64,000 nucleotides of DNA from Halobacillus sp. A1 (GCF_024189295.1 NZ_JAIZEN010000001.1:310001-374000); one strand, 5' to 3'; positions 9,510 through 20,688 are shown, numbered from the stretch's first letter. Notes: generated from the sequence alone by a model not told the origin. Translations and numbers: made by a program.

Positions 9510-9773
9510 TCAGCAGTAACATTTAAAGCGCACCTCATTAAAATCTAAAGCTGTAATACTCATGATCTCAGGCATTGCAAGCACTCTCACTTCCTCGTTT
9601 GTTATTGATTCGGTATCAATAACGTTAGAGAGTTGTGTCAGGGCAGGCAAGCCTTTTTTGTTTGCACACATTTCTAAATCTATGTCAAAACTCTTACAAT
9701 CTATTTTGCGCGTAATCTTAGTGAATTTTGTTATTATAATTAGGTCCTGTCGTCCATTTGGGATATCTTTCAT
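9510..9773 (-). CDS. Doubtful ORF, possible remnant
   Basis: A reading frame of 87 codons on the minus strand in the roughly 650-bp gap before the pullulanase. The amino acid composition looks protein-like (few runs, mixed charged and hydrophobic residues, ending FKCYC), but no ribosome site precedes the ATG and its start overlaps a LacI-type dyad. I recognise no family. It could be a decayed gene end or chance. The rest of 9277-9770 holds nothing I can name. Confidence 0.2.
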   Translation of the reverse strand: MKDIPNGRQDLIIITKFTKITRKIDCKSFDIDLEMCANKKGLPALTQLSNVIDTESITNEEVRVLAMPEIMSITALDFNEVRFKCYC

Positions 9774-9786
9774 GCAAGCGAGTGCA
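9773..9786 (+). promoter_or_regulatory. LacI-family type dyad upstream of pulA
   Basis: TGCAAGCGAGTGCA is a partial palindrome (TGCA arms, central CG) of the kind bound by LacI/MalR/CcpA-family regulators. It shares its left half, TGCAAGCG, with the second operator at 9882-9895, 109 bp downstream. Confidence 0.4.
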
Positions 9787-9848
9787 CAATTTCACAAGAC
9801 AAACTTGCACAACTATATATCTATTTTTTCAATATTATGGATATAGAG

Positions 9849-9895
9849 TTGTTTTTTAACGAGCGGTAATTATATAATTAATGCAAGCGGTTTCA
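9849..9895 (+). promoter_or_regulatory. pulA promoter with cre-like operator
   Basis: A -35-like TTGTTT at 9849-9854, an 18-nt spacer and a perfect -10 TATAAT at 9873-9878. Just downstream, TGCAAGCGGTTTCA at 9882-9895 matches the catabolite-responsive element consensus TGWNANCGNTNWCA at all fixed positions but one. Lying over the expected transcription start, it would block transcription when bound. CcpA or a maltose-type LacI regulator are both possible. Confidence 0.55.
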
Positions 9896-9921
9896 CAAAA
9901 AAACTAATAAAGGATGATTTG

Positions 9922-12714
9922 GTGAAAAGAAAATCTAAGTACATTTCAGCTATTGCAGCAGCCGTCAGTTTAAGTCTCATTCCTTTTGTTTCTGGCGATT
10001 TAAAAGCAGAAGAAGGAGAAGATACAGTACGAATCCATTATGATCGGTCGGATCAAAGCTACAGCGATTGGGGGCTTTGGCTGTTTGAAGATGTTGCTAT
10101 GCCTTCTGATCAGGCGGGCGCCTGGCCCACGGGAGCCTCTAATTTTTCAGACGAGCAGGTTGGTGAAAGTGGAGCTTATATCGACGTAGAACTAGCGGAG
10201 GATGCTGAAGATATTGGATTTGTAGTCGTTAATACAGAAAATGAAGACAAGGACGGCAATGATAAATTGGCGGGCAGCGTCGATGAGTATGATGACCTTT
10301 ATATTCGTGAAGGAGATGACACGGTCTATACAAACCCTGAATATTTACCTGAAATCGGTCTTAACTCAGCGGAACTCATAAACGAGAATACCTTAGAAAT
10401 ACTTTTCTCTTCGACAGAGGGATTAACAAAGGAAGCTCTTCATGAAGGGTTAATCATCCAGGATCAGAATGGCGAGGAAGCTTCATTTGAAAAAGTGAAG
10501 ATAAAGAAAGATGGAAAAGTAGAAATCAGCGGTACGTTTGATGTGGAAGCCGCTCCTTACAAAATTACATTTAACGAAAAATCGACGACAGCCAATGTCA
10601 GCTGGCGCTACATCGATGATACATATGGGTATGATGGAGACCTGGGTATGGATCTTCAAGAAGACGGCAGTGCCAATCTTAAATTTTGGTCACCTGGAGC
10701 TGACCGCGTCTCTGTAAAACTTTATAACAAGGATAATCAAGATGAAGTCGTAGAGAATGTTGACATGAACCTGGAAGATCGCGGTGTATGGAACGTGACG
10801 CTTGATAAGAGCAATACCGGGGTCGATGACTTAACTGGATATTATTATCACTTAGAAATTGAACGTGAAGGCGAAACGAAAACAGGGTTAGACCCTTACG
10901 CTAAATCCATGGCCAAATGGAATAATGAAGGCGATGACTCTATTGGAAAAGCAGCGATTGTCGATCCATCCTCCATTGGGCCAGCATTAGATTATGCTGA
11001 AATTGATGGGTATGAAAAACGCGAGGATGCTATTATTTATGAAGTTCATGTACGTGATTTTACTTCTGATCCGAGCATTGAAGATGAACTGAGTTCGCAA
11101 TTTGGTACGTTTGAAGCTTTTATTGATAAGCTTGATTACATTGAAGATTTAGGAGTTACTCATATTCAACTGCTTCCCGTGATGAGTTATTACTTTGGTG
11201 ATGAAGGGGCTAGCGCAGAGCGTATGCCCGACTACGATTCTGATGACAACAATTATAACTGGGGTTATGATCCTCAGAGCTATTTCTCCCCTACAGGGAT
11301 GTATTCTGAGAATCCGGATGATGCGGAACTTAGAATTCAAGAGCTTAAGCATTTAATTGATGAAATTCACAAGCGTGATATGGGTGTAGTATTAGACGTA
11401 GTCTACAACCATACGGCTGATGTTGGTATTTTTGAAGACTTAGTCCCTAACTACTACCACTTTATGGATGCAGACGGCACACCACGAACAAGCTTTGGCG
11501 GCGGCCGCTTAGGTACGACCCATGATATGTCTCGCAAAGTTTTAGTAGATTCCATTAAATATTGGGTGGATGAATTTAAAGTAGACGGATTCCGATTTGA
11601 TATGATGGGCGATCACGATGCAGAAAGCATTCAAACCGCTTATGATGAAGCAAAAGAATTAAACCCGAACATTTTAATGATCGGGGAAGGTTGGAGAACT
11701 TACGCTGGCGATGAAAATGGCGGTAATGTGCAGGCGGCTGACCAGGACTGGATGAAGGATACCGAGAGTGTCGGTGTTTTCTCTGATGATTTTCGTAATG
11801 AGTTGAAGTCTGGATTTGGAAGTGAAGGCGAAGCGCGCTTCTTAACTGGAGGTCCACGGAACGTGCAGCAGATTTTTGATAACGTCACCGCAAAACCTCA
11901 CAACTTTGAAGCATCAGATCCTGGGGATGTGGTACCTTATATCGCAGCTCACGATAATTTGACCCTTCATGACGTGATTGCCCAATCTATAAAAAAGGAC
12001 CCTGATGAGCACGAAGAAGAAATACACGAACGAATCCGTCTCGGCAACTCTATGGTGTTAATGTCTCAAGGTACATCCTTCCTTCATGCAGGCCAGGAGT
12101 TTGGCCGGACGAAGCAATTTAAAGCAGAAACAGATGAAGCTCCTTACAAATCAACATACATGGAAGACGAAGAGGGTGAACCTTTCAACTATCCTTATTT
12201 CATCCATGATTCTTATGATTCAACGGACGCGATAAATATGATTGACTGGGAAAAAGCAACGAATTCTGACAAATACCCAATTCATAATTTAACTCGTGAA
12301 TATACGACTGGTTTAATTGAGCTGCGCCGATCTACAGACGCCTTCCGGTTAGGTACGATGGACGAGGTGGATGAGAATGTGACAAAGCTTGAAGTTCCTG
12401 AGATTGAAGAAAATGATTTGGCTCTTGCTTATAAAGCCGAATCTACAGATGATACAGGTAAGTATTTTGTGTTCGTAAATGCGGATGAAGAAGAGCGCAC
12501 GTTTACGATGGAAGATTACAATTTAGCTCCTGGCAAAGTGATTGTAGATGACGATGAAGCAGGAACAGACAAAGTAAGTGAACCGACTGGATTTAGTAAA
12601 AATGCAAACGAAATTACGATAGATCCACTAACGACTGTAGTTGTGAAATGTGATGCGAAAGGAAACGGAAACGATCCATGTGAAAAGCCTGGTAAAGGAA
12701 AAAGCAAACGATAA
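9922..12714 (+). CDS. pulA: Secreted type I pullulanase
   Basis: A 930-residue GH13 debranching enzyme hydrolysing alpha-1,6 bonds of pullulan, starch or glycogen outside the cell. A Sec signal peptide with KRKSK and a hydrophobic core covers about residues 1-30, with a probable cleavage near GDLKA. A CBM41-like domain (Trp-rich, about 35-115) and a CBM48-like domain (about 235-330) precede the barrel. The type I signature YNWGYDP is present. Catalytic residues by my count are Asp560 (FRFDMMG), Glu589 (IGEGW) and Asp678 (AAHDN). The protein is very rich in Asp and Glu, as in enzymes of saline habitats. GTG at 9922 has AGGA at a good distance; a TTG one codon earlier is the alternative. Single-gene unit. 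Confidence 0.93.
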   Translation: MKRKSKYISAIAAAVSLSLIPFVSGDLKAEEGEDTVRIHYDRSDQSYSDWGLWLFEDVAMPSDQAGAWPTGASNFSDEQVGESGAYIDVELAEDAEDIGFVVVNTENEDKDGNDKLAGSVDEYDDLYIREGDDTVYTNPEYLPEIGLNSAELINENTLEILFSSTEGLTKEALHEGLIIQDQNGEEASFEKVKIKKDGKVEISGTFDVEAAPYKITFNEKSTTANVSWRYIDDTYGYDGDLGMDLQEDGSANLKFWSPGADRVSVKLYNKDNQDEVVENVDMNLEDRGVWNVTLDKSNTGVDDLTGYYYHLEIEREGETKTGLDPYAKSMAKWNNEGDDSIGKAAIVDPSSIGPALDYAEIDGYEKREDAIIYEVHVRDFTSDPSIEDELSSQFGTFEAFIDKLDYIEDLGVTHIQLLPVMSYYFGDEGASAERMPDYDSDDNNYNWGYDPQSYFSPTGMYSENPDDAELRIQELKHLIDEIHKRDMGVVLDVVYNHTADVGIFEDLVPNYYHFMDADGTPRTSFGGGRLGTTHDMSRKVLVDSIKYWVDEFKVDGFRFDMMGDHDAESIQTAYDEAKELNPNILMIGEGWRTYAGDENGGNVQAADQDWMKDTESVGVFSDDFRNELKSGFGSEGEARFLTGGPRNVQQIFDNVTAKPHNFEASDPGDVVPYIAAHDNLTLHDVIAQSIKKDPDEHEEEIHERIRLGNSMVLMSQGTSFLHAGQEFGRTKQFKAETDEAPYKSTYMEDEEGEPFNYPYFIHDSYDSTDAINMIDWEKATNSDKYPIHNLTREYTTGLIELRRSTDAFRLGTMDEVDENVTKLEVPEIEENDLALAYKAESTDDTGKYFVFVNADEEERTFTMEDYNLAPGKVIVDDDEAGTDKVSEPTGFSKNANEITIDPLTTVVVKCDAKGNGNDPCEKPGKGKSKR

Positions 12715-12763
12715 AAAAAGCAAATACGTTAGTGATGCGGAGTGTGGGGCTCTAAATATAAAA

Positions 12764-12802
12764 AAAGAAGGCAGCTAACTATTAGAGGATGCTGTCTTCT
12801 TT
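12764..12802. terminator. Hairpin between pulA and katG
   Basis: A stem AAAGAAGGCAGC / GCTGTCTTCTTT (one G-U pair) with a 15-nt loop. The minus-strand reading ends in seven T, the plus reading in TTCTC, so it may act in both directions. Confidence 0.6.
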
Positions 12803-12837
12803 CTCGCTCCACTTATATACCCTCGTCGTAAAACCTG

Positions 12838-12905
12838 AAAAAGCACCTTACCGAATGATCCTGAAGCGAAAGATTCCGCTCCAGGCATCCAGGTAAGGTG
12901 CTTTT
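12838..12905. terminator. Bidirectional terminator at the end of katG
   Basis: A long hairpin. Outer arms AAAAAGCACCTTACC (12838-12852) and GGTAAGGTGCTTTTT (12892-12905 region) enclose an inner stem CCTGAAGCG / CGCTCCAGG. T-runs exist on both strands. It ends 4 bp from the katG stop codon. Confidence 0.85.
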
Positions 12906-12908
12906 TAA

Positions 12909-15149
<2,241 letters not shown>

Positions 15150-15200
15150 TTATACTCCCCTTCTTTATGTTAGAATCAAACAATTAAAATCACTCTTAGA

Positions 15201-15215
15201 TTATAATTATAATAA
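15201..15215 (-). promoter_or_regulatory. PerR box of katG
   Basis: TTATAATTATAATAA matches the Bacillus PerR consensus TTATAATNATTATAA at 14 of 15 positions. On the minus strand it overlaps a possible -10 TATAAT, so metal-bound PerR would repress katG until peroxide oxidises the repressor. The match is read from sequence; the regulator itself is not in the window. Confidence 0.7.
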
Positions 15216-15555
15216 ATTAGAATCGAAATTGAAAGCGAGATACATAGATTATCGAAAATAATTTTCAATTGGACAGCAAAGAATGTGTAATGACAGGGAT
15301 GGAGCAGACTGGATCAAAAGCAGACTGTGGGGGGGGGTGAAATGGCTTCATTCCTATTTTAACAAATTTACTGAAAATAAAGTAGATTTTAGTGTTTTTA
15401 AAGAATATTTGAGAAATATTATCGCACTGAAAGGGGAATAGGAGATATTCAGAAATGTGGACCGTACACTTGAATTTAAGGAGTTTTTTATAAAAAGATG
15501 TTGGTCTTACTTCGGGCTTTTCTATCAATAATTTCAGCTCAAGGCCACCTATATA
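15216..15555. other. Intergenic stretch without a supported gene
   Basis: An AT-rich stretch between the divergent end of katG control and the end of the DUF4317 gene. It contains a run of nine G near 15329-15337. Reading frames here lack ribosome sites and look like chance. Confidence 0.4.
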
Positions 15556-15557
15556 AG

Positions 15558-15592
15558 AAAAACAGATAGAGAAAAACCCCTCCATCTGTTTT
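15558..15592 (-). terminator. Terminator of the DUF4317 gene
   Basis: Arms AAAACAGAT (15558-15567 region) and ATCTGTTTT (15584-15592) pair. In the minus-strand reading the stem ends in a T-run. Confidence 0.75.
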
Positions 15593-15620
15593 CATAACCG
15601 AAAGCTAATGTTTAATTTTG

Positions 15621-16787
15621 TCATTCACCAAATGCTTCAGGAAGCATCTTAAATCCATCAATCTCCGCATCTTCTTCCACTTCAATCATAATACATCGTT
15701 TCCCTTTATAATTGACCTGCCTCACATACTCAAGGTCCTGAGGGCTGATCGAGATGTTGGCGATCTTGGTGTTGATTTTAATAGATTTTGATTTGTATTT
15801 AGGCACGATGCTGCTTGCTTTCAGCTCATAGCCTTCGTCATCGGTAAATCTTTTAAAAGCGGTTTTAATCTTTTCAGAATCGACTTGTTCGCCACTTTGG
15901 GTCAGCACGCGTTCCACGTCTTTGTAATCTAGCTTTGGTGGTTCGTCGTCTTCGTTTTCTTCCACGACTCTATTGATTTCTCCGTAAACGCTGGACAGGG
16001 TGGAAGGGTTAAGTTGATCTCCCACTACATCCTTGATGACTTCCTCAAACACTGCCTTGTCTTCCTGAGCCGTCATGAATTCTTCTCCATTTAGTACGTC
16101 CTCGATAAAGCGATAGTCCGGCTCATTGGCTTTGCCTGAGGAATAGAGTACGTGGTTCACATCAGAAGCTCCCTCCGTGATGGTAGGGAAGAGGAACCCG
16201 GACATTGGATTTTTCAGGTCGATGACTGGATCGACCTCTATTTTGTACTTGAATTCTTTCTCGATATAGTCGAACTGAATCTCTTTCTTAGGTTCCTCCG
16301 TTTTGTTGATGCTGCAAAGGATAAAGGGATTCGCGTAAACGGAATCTCTTTCACTTTCGTCGGATCCTTCACTACTTCGTTTCGTCTTCATTAAGTATTC
16401 CGCGCGAATAAAAGTGATGACCACATCTTTTTCATAAGGGTGATCATGGATCATTTTTTCTGTCATCTGCAGCATTTGTTCTTTCCATTCTTCAACACCG
16501 CTGCTCAGTAATCCTTTATGCAGGATGAGCTGACTGTGATCTTCTGCTTCACGCTTGAATTTCAGCTCGAATAATTTTTCATCAAGTTGTCCGGTCAGTA
16601 CTTTTTTGAAGTTTGCCATGAACAGCTCCTGCTGATCTCTATCCAGCATTTCAAATGGCTGACTCTGGTGATGGTAAATGTCGGTCGTTTCTTTCATGAT
16701 ATATACGTTAAAGATGTCAGTGATCTTCAATAAGTCATTATCCACTTTAAGCTGTCGGCGGATGCCGGCTATATCTTTTTTGTCCAT
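15621..16787 (-). CDS. DUF4317 domain-containing protein
   Basis: A 388-residue cytosolic protein without signal peptide or membrane segment. The N-terminus (MDKKDIAGIRRQLKVDNDLL, then NVYIMKETTDIYHHQSQPFEML) is the pattern I associate with the DUF4317 family of Firmicutes. The C-terminus is acidic and mixed alpha/beta. No catalytic motif is recognised and the role is unknown. An ATG at 16787 and a TTG one codon upstream are both possible; GGAG lies 7-10 nt away. Transcribed alone, with its own terminator. Confidence 0.75.
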   Translation of the reverse strand: MDKKDIAGIRRQLKVDNDLLKITDIFNVYIMKETTDIYHHQSQPFEMLDRDQQELFMANFKKVLTGQLDEKLFELKFKREAEDHSQLILHKGLLSSGVEEWKEQMLQMTEKMIHDHPYEKDVVITFIRAEYLMKTKRSSEGSDESERDSVYANPFILCSINKTEEPKKEIQFDYIEKEFKYKIEVDPVIDLKNPMSGFLFPTITEGASDVNHVLYSSGKANEPDYRFIEDVLNGEEFMTAQEDKAVFEEVIKDVVGDQLNPSTLSSVYGEINRVVEENEDDEPPKLDYKDVERVLTQSGEQVDSEKIKTAFKRFTDDEGYELKASSIVPKYKSKSIKINTKIANISISPQDLEYVRQVNYKGKRCIMIEVEEDAEIDGFKMLPEAFGE

Positions 16788-16849
16788 CAATCGTCCACTC
16801 CTAAGCTTTTTGTGATCATCTAGTAAAAGATTCTTCTATTTTATCATAC

Positions 16850-17235
16850 GAATCTTTTAATCACTCAGAGATTAAAATAACAGTTCTATAAATTCATAAC
16901 AGGAAGTCCCTGGTGTGTTTTTTTATGGGATGAACACTTAATAATTCATTTAGTAAGTGCACAGGGGCGGCGAGGAATGACTGTGGCCAATGAAAAAGTG
17001 CTTGCTAATGAAAAATCCAGATGATTACCCACCATATTAGGGTCTATCATTCATAGCTGCACCTTCATATGGACGTGTACTTATCGATTTTTTAAAATAG
17101 CTTAGTTTTTAAGTGGTCACGGAAAGCGATCCGTTTTCTAACCCGCCATTTCCTCATATCAAAGTCTCGAAACGGAGTTTTCAAAAAAAGGGATCATGTG
17201 TGTAAGGGTGAGGATTAACAGAGGATGGCAAAGAA
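16850..17235. other. Intergenic stretch without a supported gene
   Basis: About 390 bp between the DUF4317 gene start and the end of the BCCT gene. I see no convincing ORF. A few short hairpins occur, one near 17117-17140 with arms ACGGA/TCCGT, none clearly functional. Confidence 0.35.
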
Positions 17236-17328
17236 AAAGGGCTGACCATAAAAGCCTGTTTCTTAGACTTTTAGGACAGCCCCGTACTTAGTTATTTTTA
17301 AAAGCGAGATGACCAGAAACACATGTCT
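17236..17328 (-). terminator. Tandem terminators of the BCCT gene
   Basis: Read on the minus strand, a first imperfect hairpin (CGAGACATG / CATCTCG) ends in TTTT near 17297. A second (GGGCTGTCC / GGTCAGCCC) ends in TTTTTC near 17236. Confidence 0.65.
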
Positions 17329-17331
17329 CGA

Positions 17332-18915
17332 TTAGTCATCTGAATTATAATCTTCAATTTGCTTCTGGATGCGACGATGTCTTTTTCGCTCTTCTTCAAG
17401 TCTAGCTTCTCTGTAATCTTCCCTGACTGATTTCAACAGAGAGACACACGAGATGAACAAGACAATTGAAAATGGCAGTGCTCCAATCAGCGATGCCGTC
17501 TGAAGTCCTTCTAAGCCGGCACTGATAATTAATACGGTGGCTAGTGCAGCAATCAGGGTACCCCATACCACTTTTACCACCACAGAAGGGTTATTATCGC
17601 CATTTGAACTCATCATTCCCAGTACGAATGTTGCTGAGTCAGCAGAGGTTACAAGGAAAGTGAACAGCAGACAGATGGAAAGCACAGATAAAATCGTTCC
17701 AAATGGAAGATTATCCAGCATGTTAAATAGTGCTGTTGCTTCATCTTCTGCTACTGCGGCTGCAATATCAGTACCCTGGAATAGATCGAGATGAATCGCG
17801 GTTCCGCCGAATATAGCGATCCAGATAATTCCGATAGCAGGCGGGGCGACCATGACGCCAAGTACGAATTCTCTTACGGTACGCCCTTTAGATATACGGG
17901 CTACGAACATTCCGACAAATGGCGCCCATGCAATGGTCCATGCCCAGTAATAAACAGGCCAGTCCTGCACCCACGTGCTGTCAGTATAAGAGTCCAGCCT
18001 TAAACTGGCTTGGAAAAAGTTCTGCAGATAATCTCCTACACCCATTGTAAGAGTTTCTAAAATGAAACGGGTCGGCCCTATAAACAAAACGATAATCATA
18101 AGGATAAGGGCGATCCCTAAGTTTGCATTACTTAAGTATTTAATACCGCGGTCCAGTCCGGAAAGGGTGGAAAGCATGAAGAAGATGAACATGACAGCAA
18201 CGATAGAGATTTGAGTGACAGCTCCACCTGGTGCGTTGAATACACTTCCAAGTCCGCTGTTTATTTGTAATACACTCAACCCTAAAGTCGTTGCTACACC
18301 CATAACTGTTGCTATGATAGCAATGATATCGATCGTATTCCGGAGTGGTTTTTTTCCAGTGCTTCCGATGACGGAATTCATCGTATCACTGATTAAGCTT
18401 CGCTCATCCTGACGGTAAATAAAGTAGGAGAGAGCCAGTCCCACGAAAGTAAAGGAAGCCCACTGGTGGATCCCGTTGTTGAAAAATGCGTTCCACATGG
18501 CTTCACGCGCAGCGGCAGGCGTTTCAGCTTCAATGCTGGCATCAAACGGAGGTGGAGAGCCGAAATGGGTCATCGGTTCAGCAACACCCCAGAAAACGAT
18601 ACTTACACCGAATCCACAGCTGAATAGCATGGCGATCCACGTGAAAAGCGGATATTTCGGACGGACGTCATCCCCGCCTAAGCGGATTTTTCCGTATTTA
18701 CTAAATGCTAAATAAAAGTTGAAGATGATTAAAAATAGCACAAAGACTAAATAAAACCAGCCAAAAGTTTCTGCAATAAATCCATAAATTCCTTCAGCTT
18801 GCGAAGCGAGGGTCTCAGGTGCCAGACCACCCCATAAAGCGAATAAGAAGATGATAGAAAAAGAGATTAAAAATACCCTGTTCATAAATTTCCACTTCTT
18901 TTTTGATTTGTCCAT
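17332..18915 (-). CDS. BCCT-family osmolyte transporter
   Basis: A 527-residue membrane protein of the betaine/carnitine/choline transporter family, importing glycine betaine or a similar osmolyte with Na+. Twelve hydrophobic segments are visible. The family Trp-rich segment reads YYWAWTIAWAPFVGMFVARIS, followed by KGRTVREFVLG. A charged C-terminal tail (KRHRRIQKQIEDYNSDD) may take part in osmosensing as in BetP/OpuD. Start: ATG at 18915 is 7 nt from AGGAGG; an in-frame GTG precedes it. Closest named relatives would be OpuD/BetL/BetM; substrate cannot be fixed from sequence. Monocistronic. Confidence 0.9.
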   Translation of the reverse strand: MDKSKKKWKFMNRVFLISFSIIFLFALWGGLAPETLASQAEGIYGFIAETFGWFYLVFVLFLIIFNFYLAFSKYGKIRLGGDDVRPKYPLFTWIAMLFSCGFGVSIVFWGVAEPMTHFGSPPPFDASIEAETPAAAREAMWNAFFNNGIHQWASFTFVGLALSYFIYRQDERSLISDTMNSVIGSTGKKPLRNTIDIIAIIATVMGVATTLGLSVLQINSGLGSVFNAPGGAVTQISIVAVMFIFFMLSTLSGLDRGIKYLSNANLGIALILMIIVLFIGPTRFILETLTMGVGDYLQNFFQASLRLDSYTDSTWVQDWPVYYWAWTIAWAPFVGMFVARISKGRTVREFVLGVMVAPPAIGIIWIAIFGGTAIHLDLFQGTDIAAAVAEDEATALFNMLDNLPFGTILSVLSICLLFTFLVTSADSATFVLGMMSSNGDNNPSVVVKVVWGTLIAALATVLIISAGLEGLQTASLIGALPFSIVLFISCVSLLKSVREDYREARLEEERKRHRRIQKQIEDYNSDD

Positions 18916-19211
18916 CACATTGCCTCCTTTAACATTTAAAATTATGTCTTAAATCTACACACGTTCAAACTTAAGTATCGGCCAACTGTTATGAAGAACA
19001 CCCCGTTTCTTAGCTATTCAATAAGTGACCTTCCAGAACCCTTTCCCTATTTTAAATAAAATAATGCCAGAAATCTGGAATTGTCGAAAATTATATATTG
19101 ATTAAGGATTATAGTTTAGAATTTTTAATGAAATTATAGGAATTAGAAGTTTACAGGAAGATATTGGGGGAATTTTATTTGTACGTTACTTAACGATTTC
19201 AGGAGGTTCCT

Positions 19212-19715
19212 ATGACGGCAAATACTTATCAAAGTTCTATAATTTCCAATCAATTTTCGTATTCCACTCGTAATTTGTGGTCAGGTATTTTATTCGGTGT
19301 CGGTTTAGCAGCTTTCTTGGATGAAACTCTTTTTCATCAACTATTACACTGGCACCATTTTTATGATAAGTCGACCACGGATGCCGGGTTGGTATCTGAT
19401 GGTTTATTCCATGCATTCAGCTGGTTTGCGACAATCGGCAGTTTATTTCTGTTTGCAGATTTGCGGAGAAGGAACGCTTTATGGCTGACCAGGTGGTGGA
19501 GCGGCGTTTTACTTGGGGCGGGGGCTTTTCAATTATACGATGGAACAATCCAGCATAAGGTCATGCGCATTCACCAGATTCGCTATGTGGATAATCTGAT
19601 TATATATGATCTGGTTTGGAATATTACAGCCGTTGTCATGATCCTTGCAGGCGCGTTTCTTCTAGTATGGACGAAGAAAAAAATGAAGAAACATAAGGGT
19701 GAGCAGCGTGATTAG
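19212..19715 (+). CDS. DUF2243 membrane protein
   Basis: A 167-residue protein with four hydrophobic segments, conserved His residues in FHQLLHWHHFYDK and in GTIQHKVMRIHQIR, and a basic tail. This His pattern and topology fit DUF2243. The His pairs suggest metal or haem contact, but this is not shown. It overlaps the following CtaG-like gene by a few nt, and the ribosome site AGGAGG precedes its ATG. The pair recurs in Bacillales and may serve cytochrome oxidase assembly or copper handling. Confidence 0.8.
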   Translation: MTANTYQSSIISNQFSYSTRNLWSGILFGVGLAAFLDETLFHQLLHWHHFYDKSTTDAGLVSDGLFHAFSWFATIGSLFLFADLRRRNALWLTRWWSGVLLGAGAFQLYDGTIQHKVMRIHQIRYVDNLIIYDLVWNITAVVMILAGAFLLVWTKKKMKKHKGEQRD

Positions 19716-20541
19716 TACTTCTCACATTCATGGTCAAACCACAGGTGCCGAGCTTTCTGAATGGGTGCAAATTCTTTTAGCGCTGCCTTTTATTTTCGCC
19801 CTCATACTATATGGCGCAGCAGTATTTTTCTCAAGGCAGCGTCAAAGACCTTGGCCCTTTTACCGGATAGTTTTATGGGTGCTGGGGATCGCTTGTGCCC
19901 TTGTTGCAGTCGGTGGTCCTCTTGCTCAATTGGCTCATATGGATTTTACGATGCATATGCTTGGGCATTTACTGTTAGGAATGCTCGCTCCTCTCCTAAT
20001 GGCTTTAGCTGCCCCGATGACTCTGTTTTTGCGTGCGCTTCCTCAAGGGCAGGCAAAGCGGCTTTCGCGATTTCTGAAATCATGGCCGTCACGGGTATTA
20101 ACAGATCCTGTCGCTGCTTCTTTACTTAACGTCGGGGGGTTATGGATTCTTTATACGACACCTTTGTATCAGGAGATGCATGAAAATAGTTATTTGCATG
20201 TGTTCATTCATGCTCACGTTTTCATTGCGGGTTATCTATTTACCGTTTCTATGATTTATATCGATCCCACACCTCATAGAAACGGTTATGTGTATAGAGC
20301 TGTCACTCTGATTGCTGCTCTTGCGGGTCATGGCATCTTATCAAAATACATTTATGGAAATCCGCCGGCAGGGGTGCCGGTCGATCAAGCTGAGAGCGGA
20401 GGCATGCTTATGTACTACGGGGGTGACGGGATAGACTTGGTTATTGTGTTCATCCTATGTCTTCACTGGTACCGATCGACAGCGCCTGAAAATTCTAAGG
20501 TCAACAACATGGCAAAACCTTTCGAAACAGATCCTGCTTGA
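19708..20541 (+). CDS. ctaG: CtaG-like cytochrome c oxidase assembly protein
   Basis: A membrane protein of about 277 residues with seven hydrophobic segments, of the Caa3-type CtaG family. In Bacillus, CtaG is needed for formation of active cytochrome caa3 oxidase, probably at the copper step. His-rich helices are visible: LAHMDFTMHMLGHLLLGML, and ENSYLHVFIHAHVFIAG. Starts at GTG 19708 (AAGGG 8 nt upstream) or GTG 19699. Overlaps the DUF2243 gene, so cotranscribed. No cytochrome oxidase genes are adjacent. Confidence 0.82.
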   Translation: MISTSHIHGQTTGAELSEWVQILLALPFIFALILYGAAVFFSRQRQRPWPFYRIVLWVLGIACALVAVGGPLAQLAHMDFTMHMLGHLLLGMLAPLLMALAAPMTLFLRALPQGQAKRLSRFLKSWPSRVLTDPVAASLLNVGGLWILYTTPLYQEMHENSYLHVFIHAHVFIAGYLFTVSMIYIDPTPHRNGYVYRAVTLIAALAGHGILSKYIYGNPPAGVPVDQAESGGMLMYYGGDGIDLVIVFILCLHWYRSTAPENSKVNNMAKPFETDPA

Positions 20542-20577
20542 AGGCAATCCCTTTCCCTATGCAGGGGTTGCCTTCAA
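20537..20577 (+). terminator. Strong hairpin after ctaG
   Basis: A 15-bp stem (arms near 20537-20552 and 20563-20577: CTTGAAGGCAATCCC / GGGGTTGCCTTCAAG, one wobble) that starts inside the ctaG stop region. No T-run follows, so it may protect mRNA ends or act with a factor rather than be a classic terminator. Confidence 0.5.
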
Positions 20578-20688
20578 GAATTACACCCTATCGTCCTATA
20601 TATTCCAATATTTATGTGTGCTAAAATTTGATAATATATTTGAATATTCTTACATATATGACTCAACAAACTCGATGGGAGGAAAAAT

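Noticed and set aside
15329-15337. Poly-G tract as a phase-variable switch
   Set aside because: It lies in an intergenic stretch, not in a reading frame or between promoter boxes; the same holds for the G8 tract near 47928.
15265-15585. Minus-strand ORF of 106 codons
   Set aside because: It overlaps the terminator of the DUF4317 gene, has no ribosome site and has a low-complexity, Phe/Lys/Ile-rich composition.
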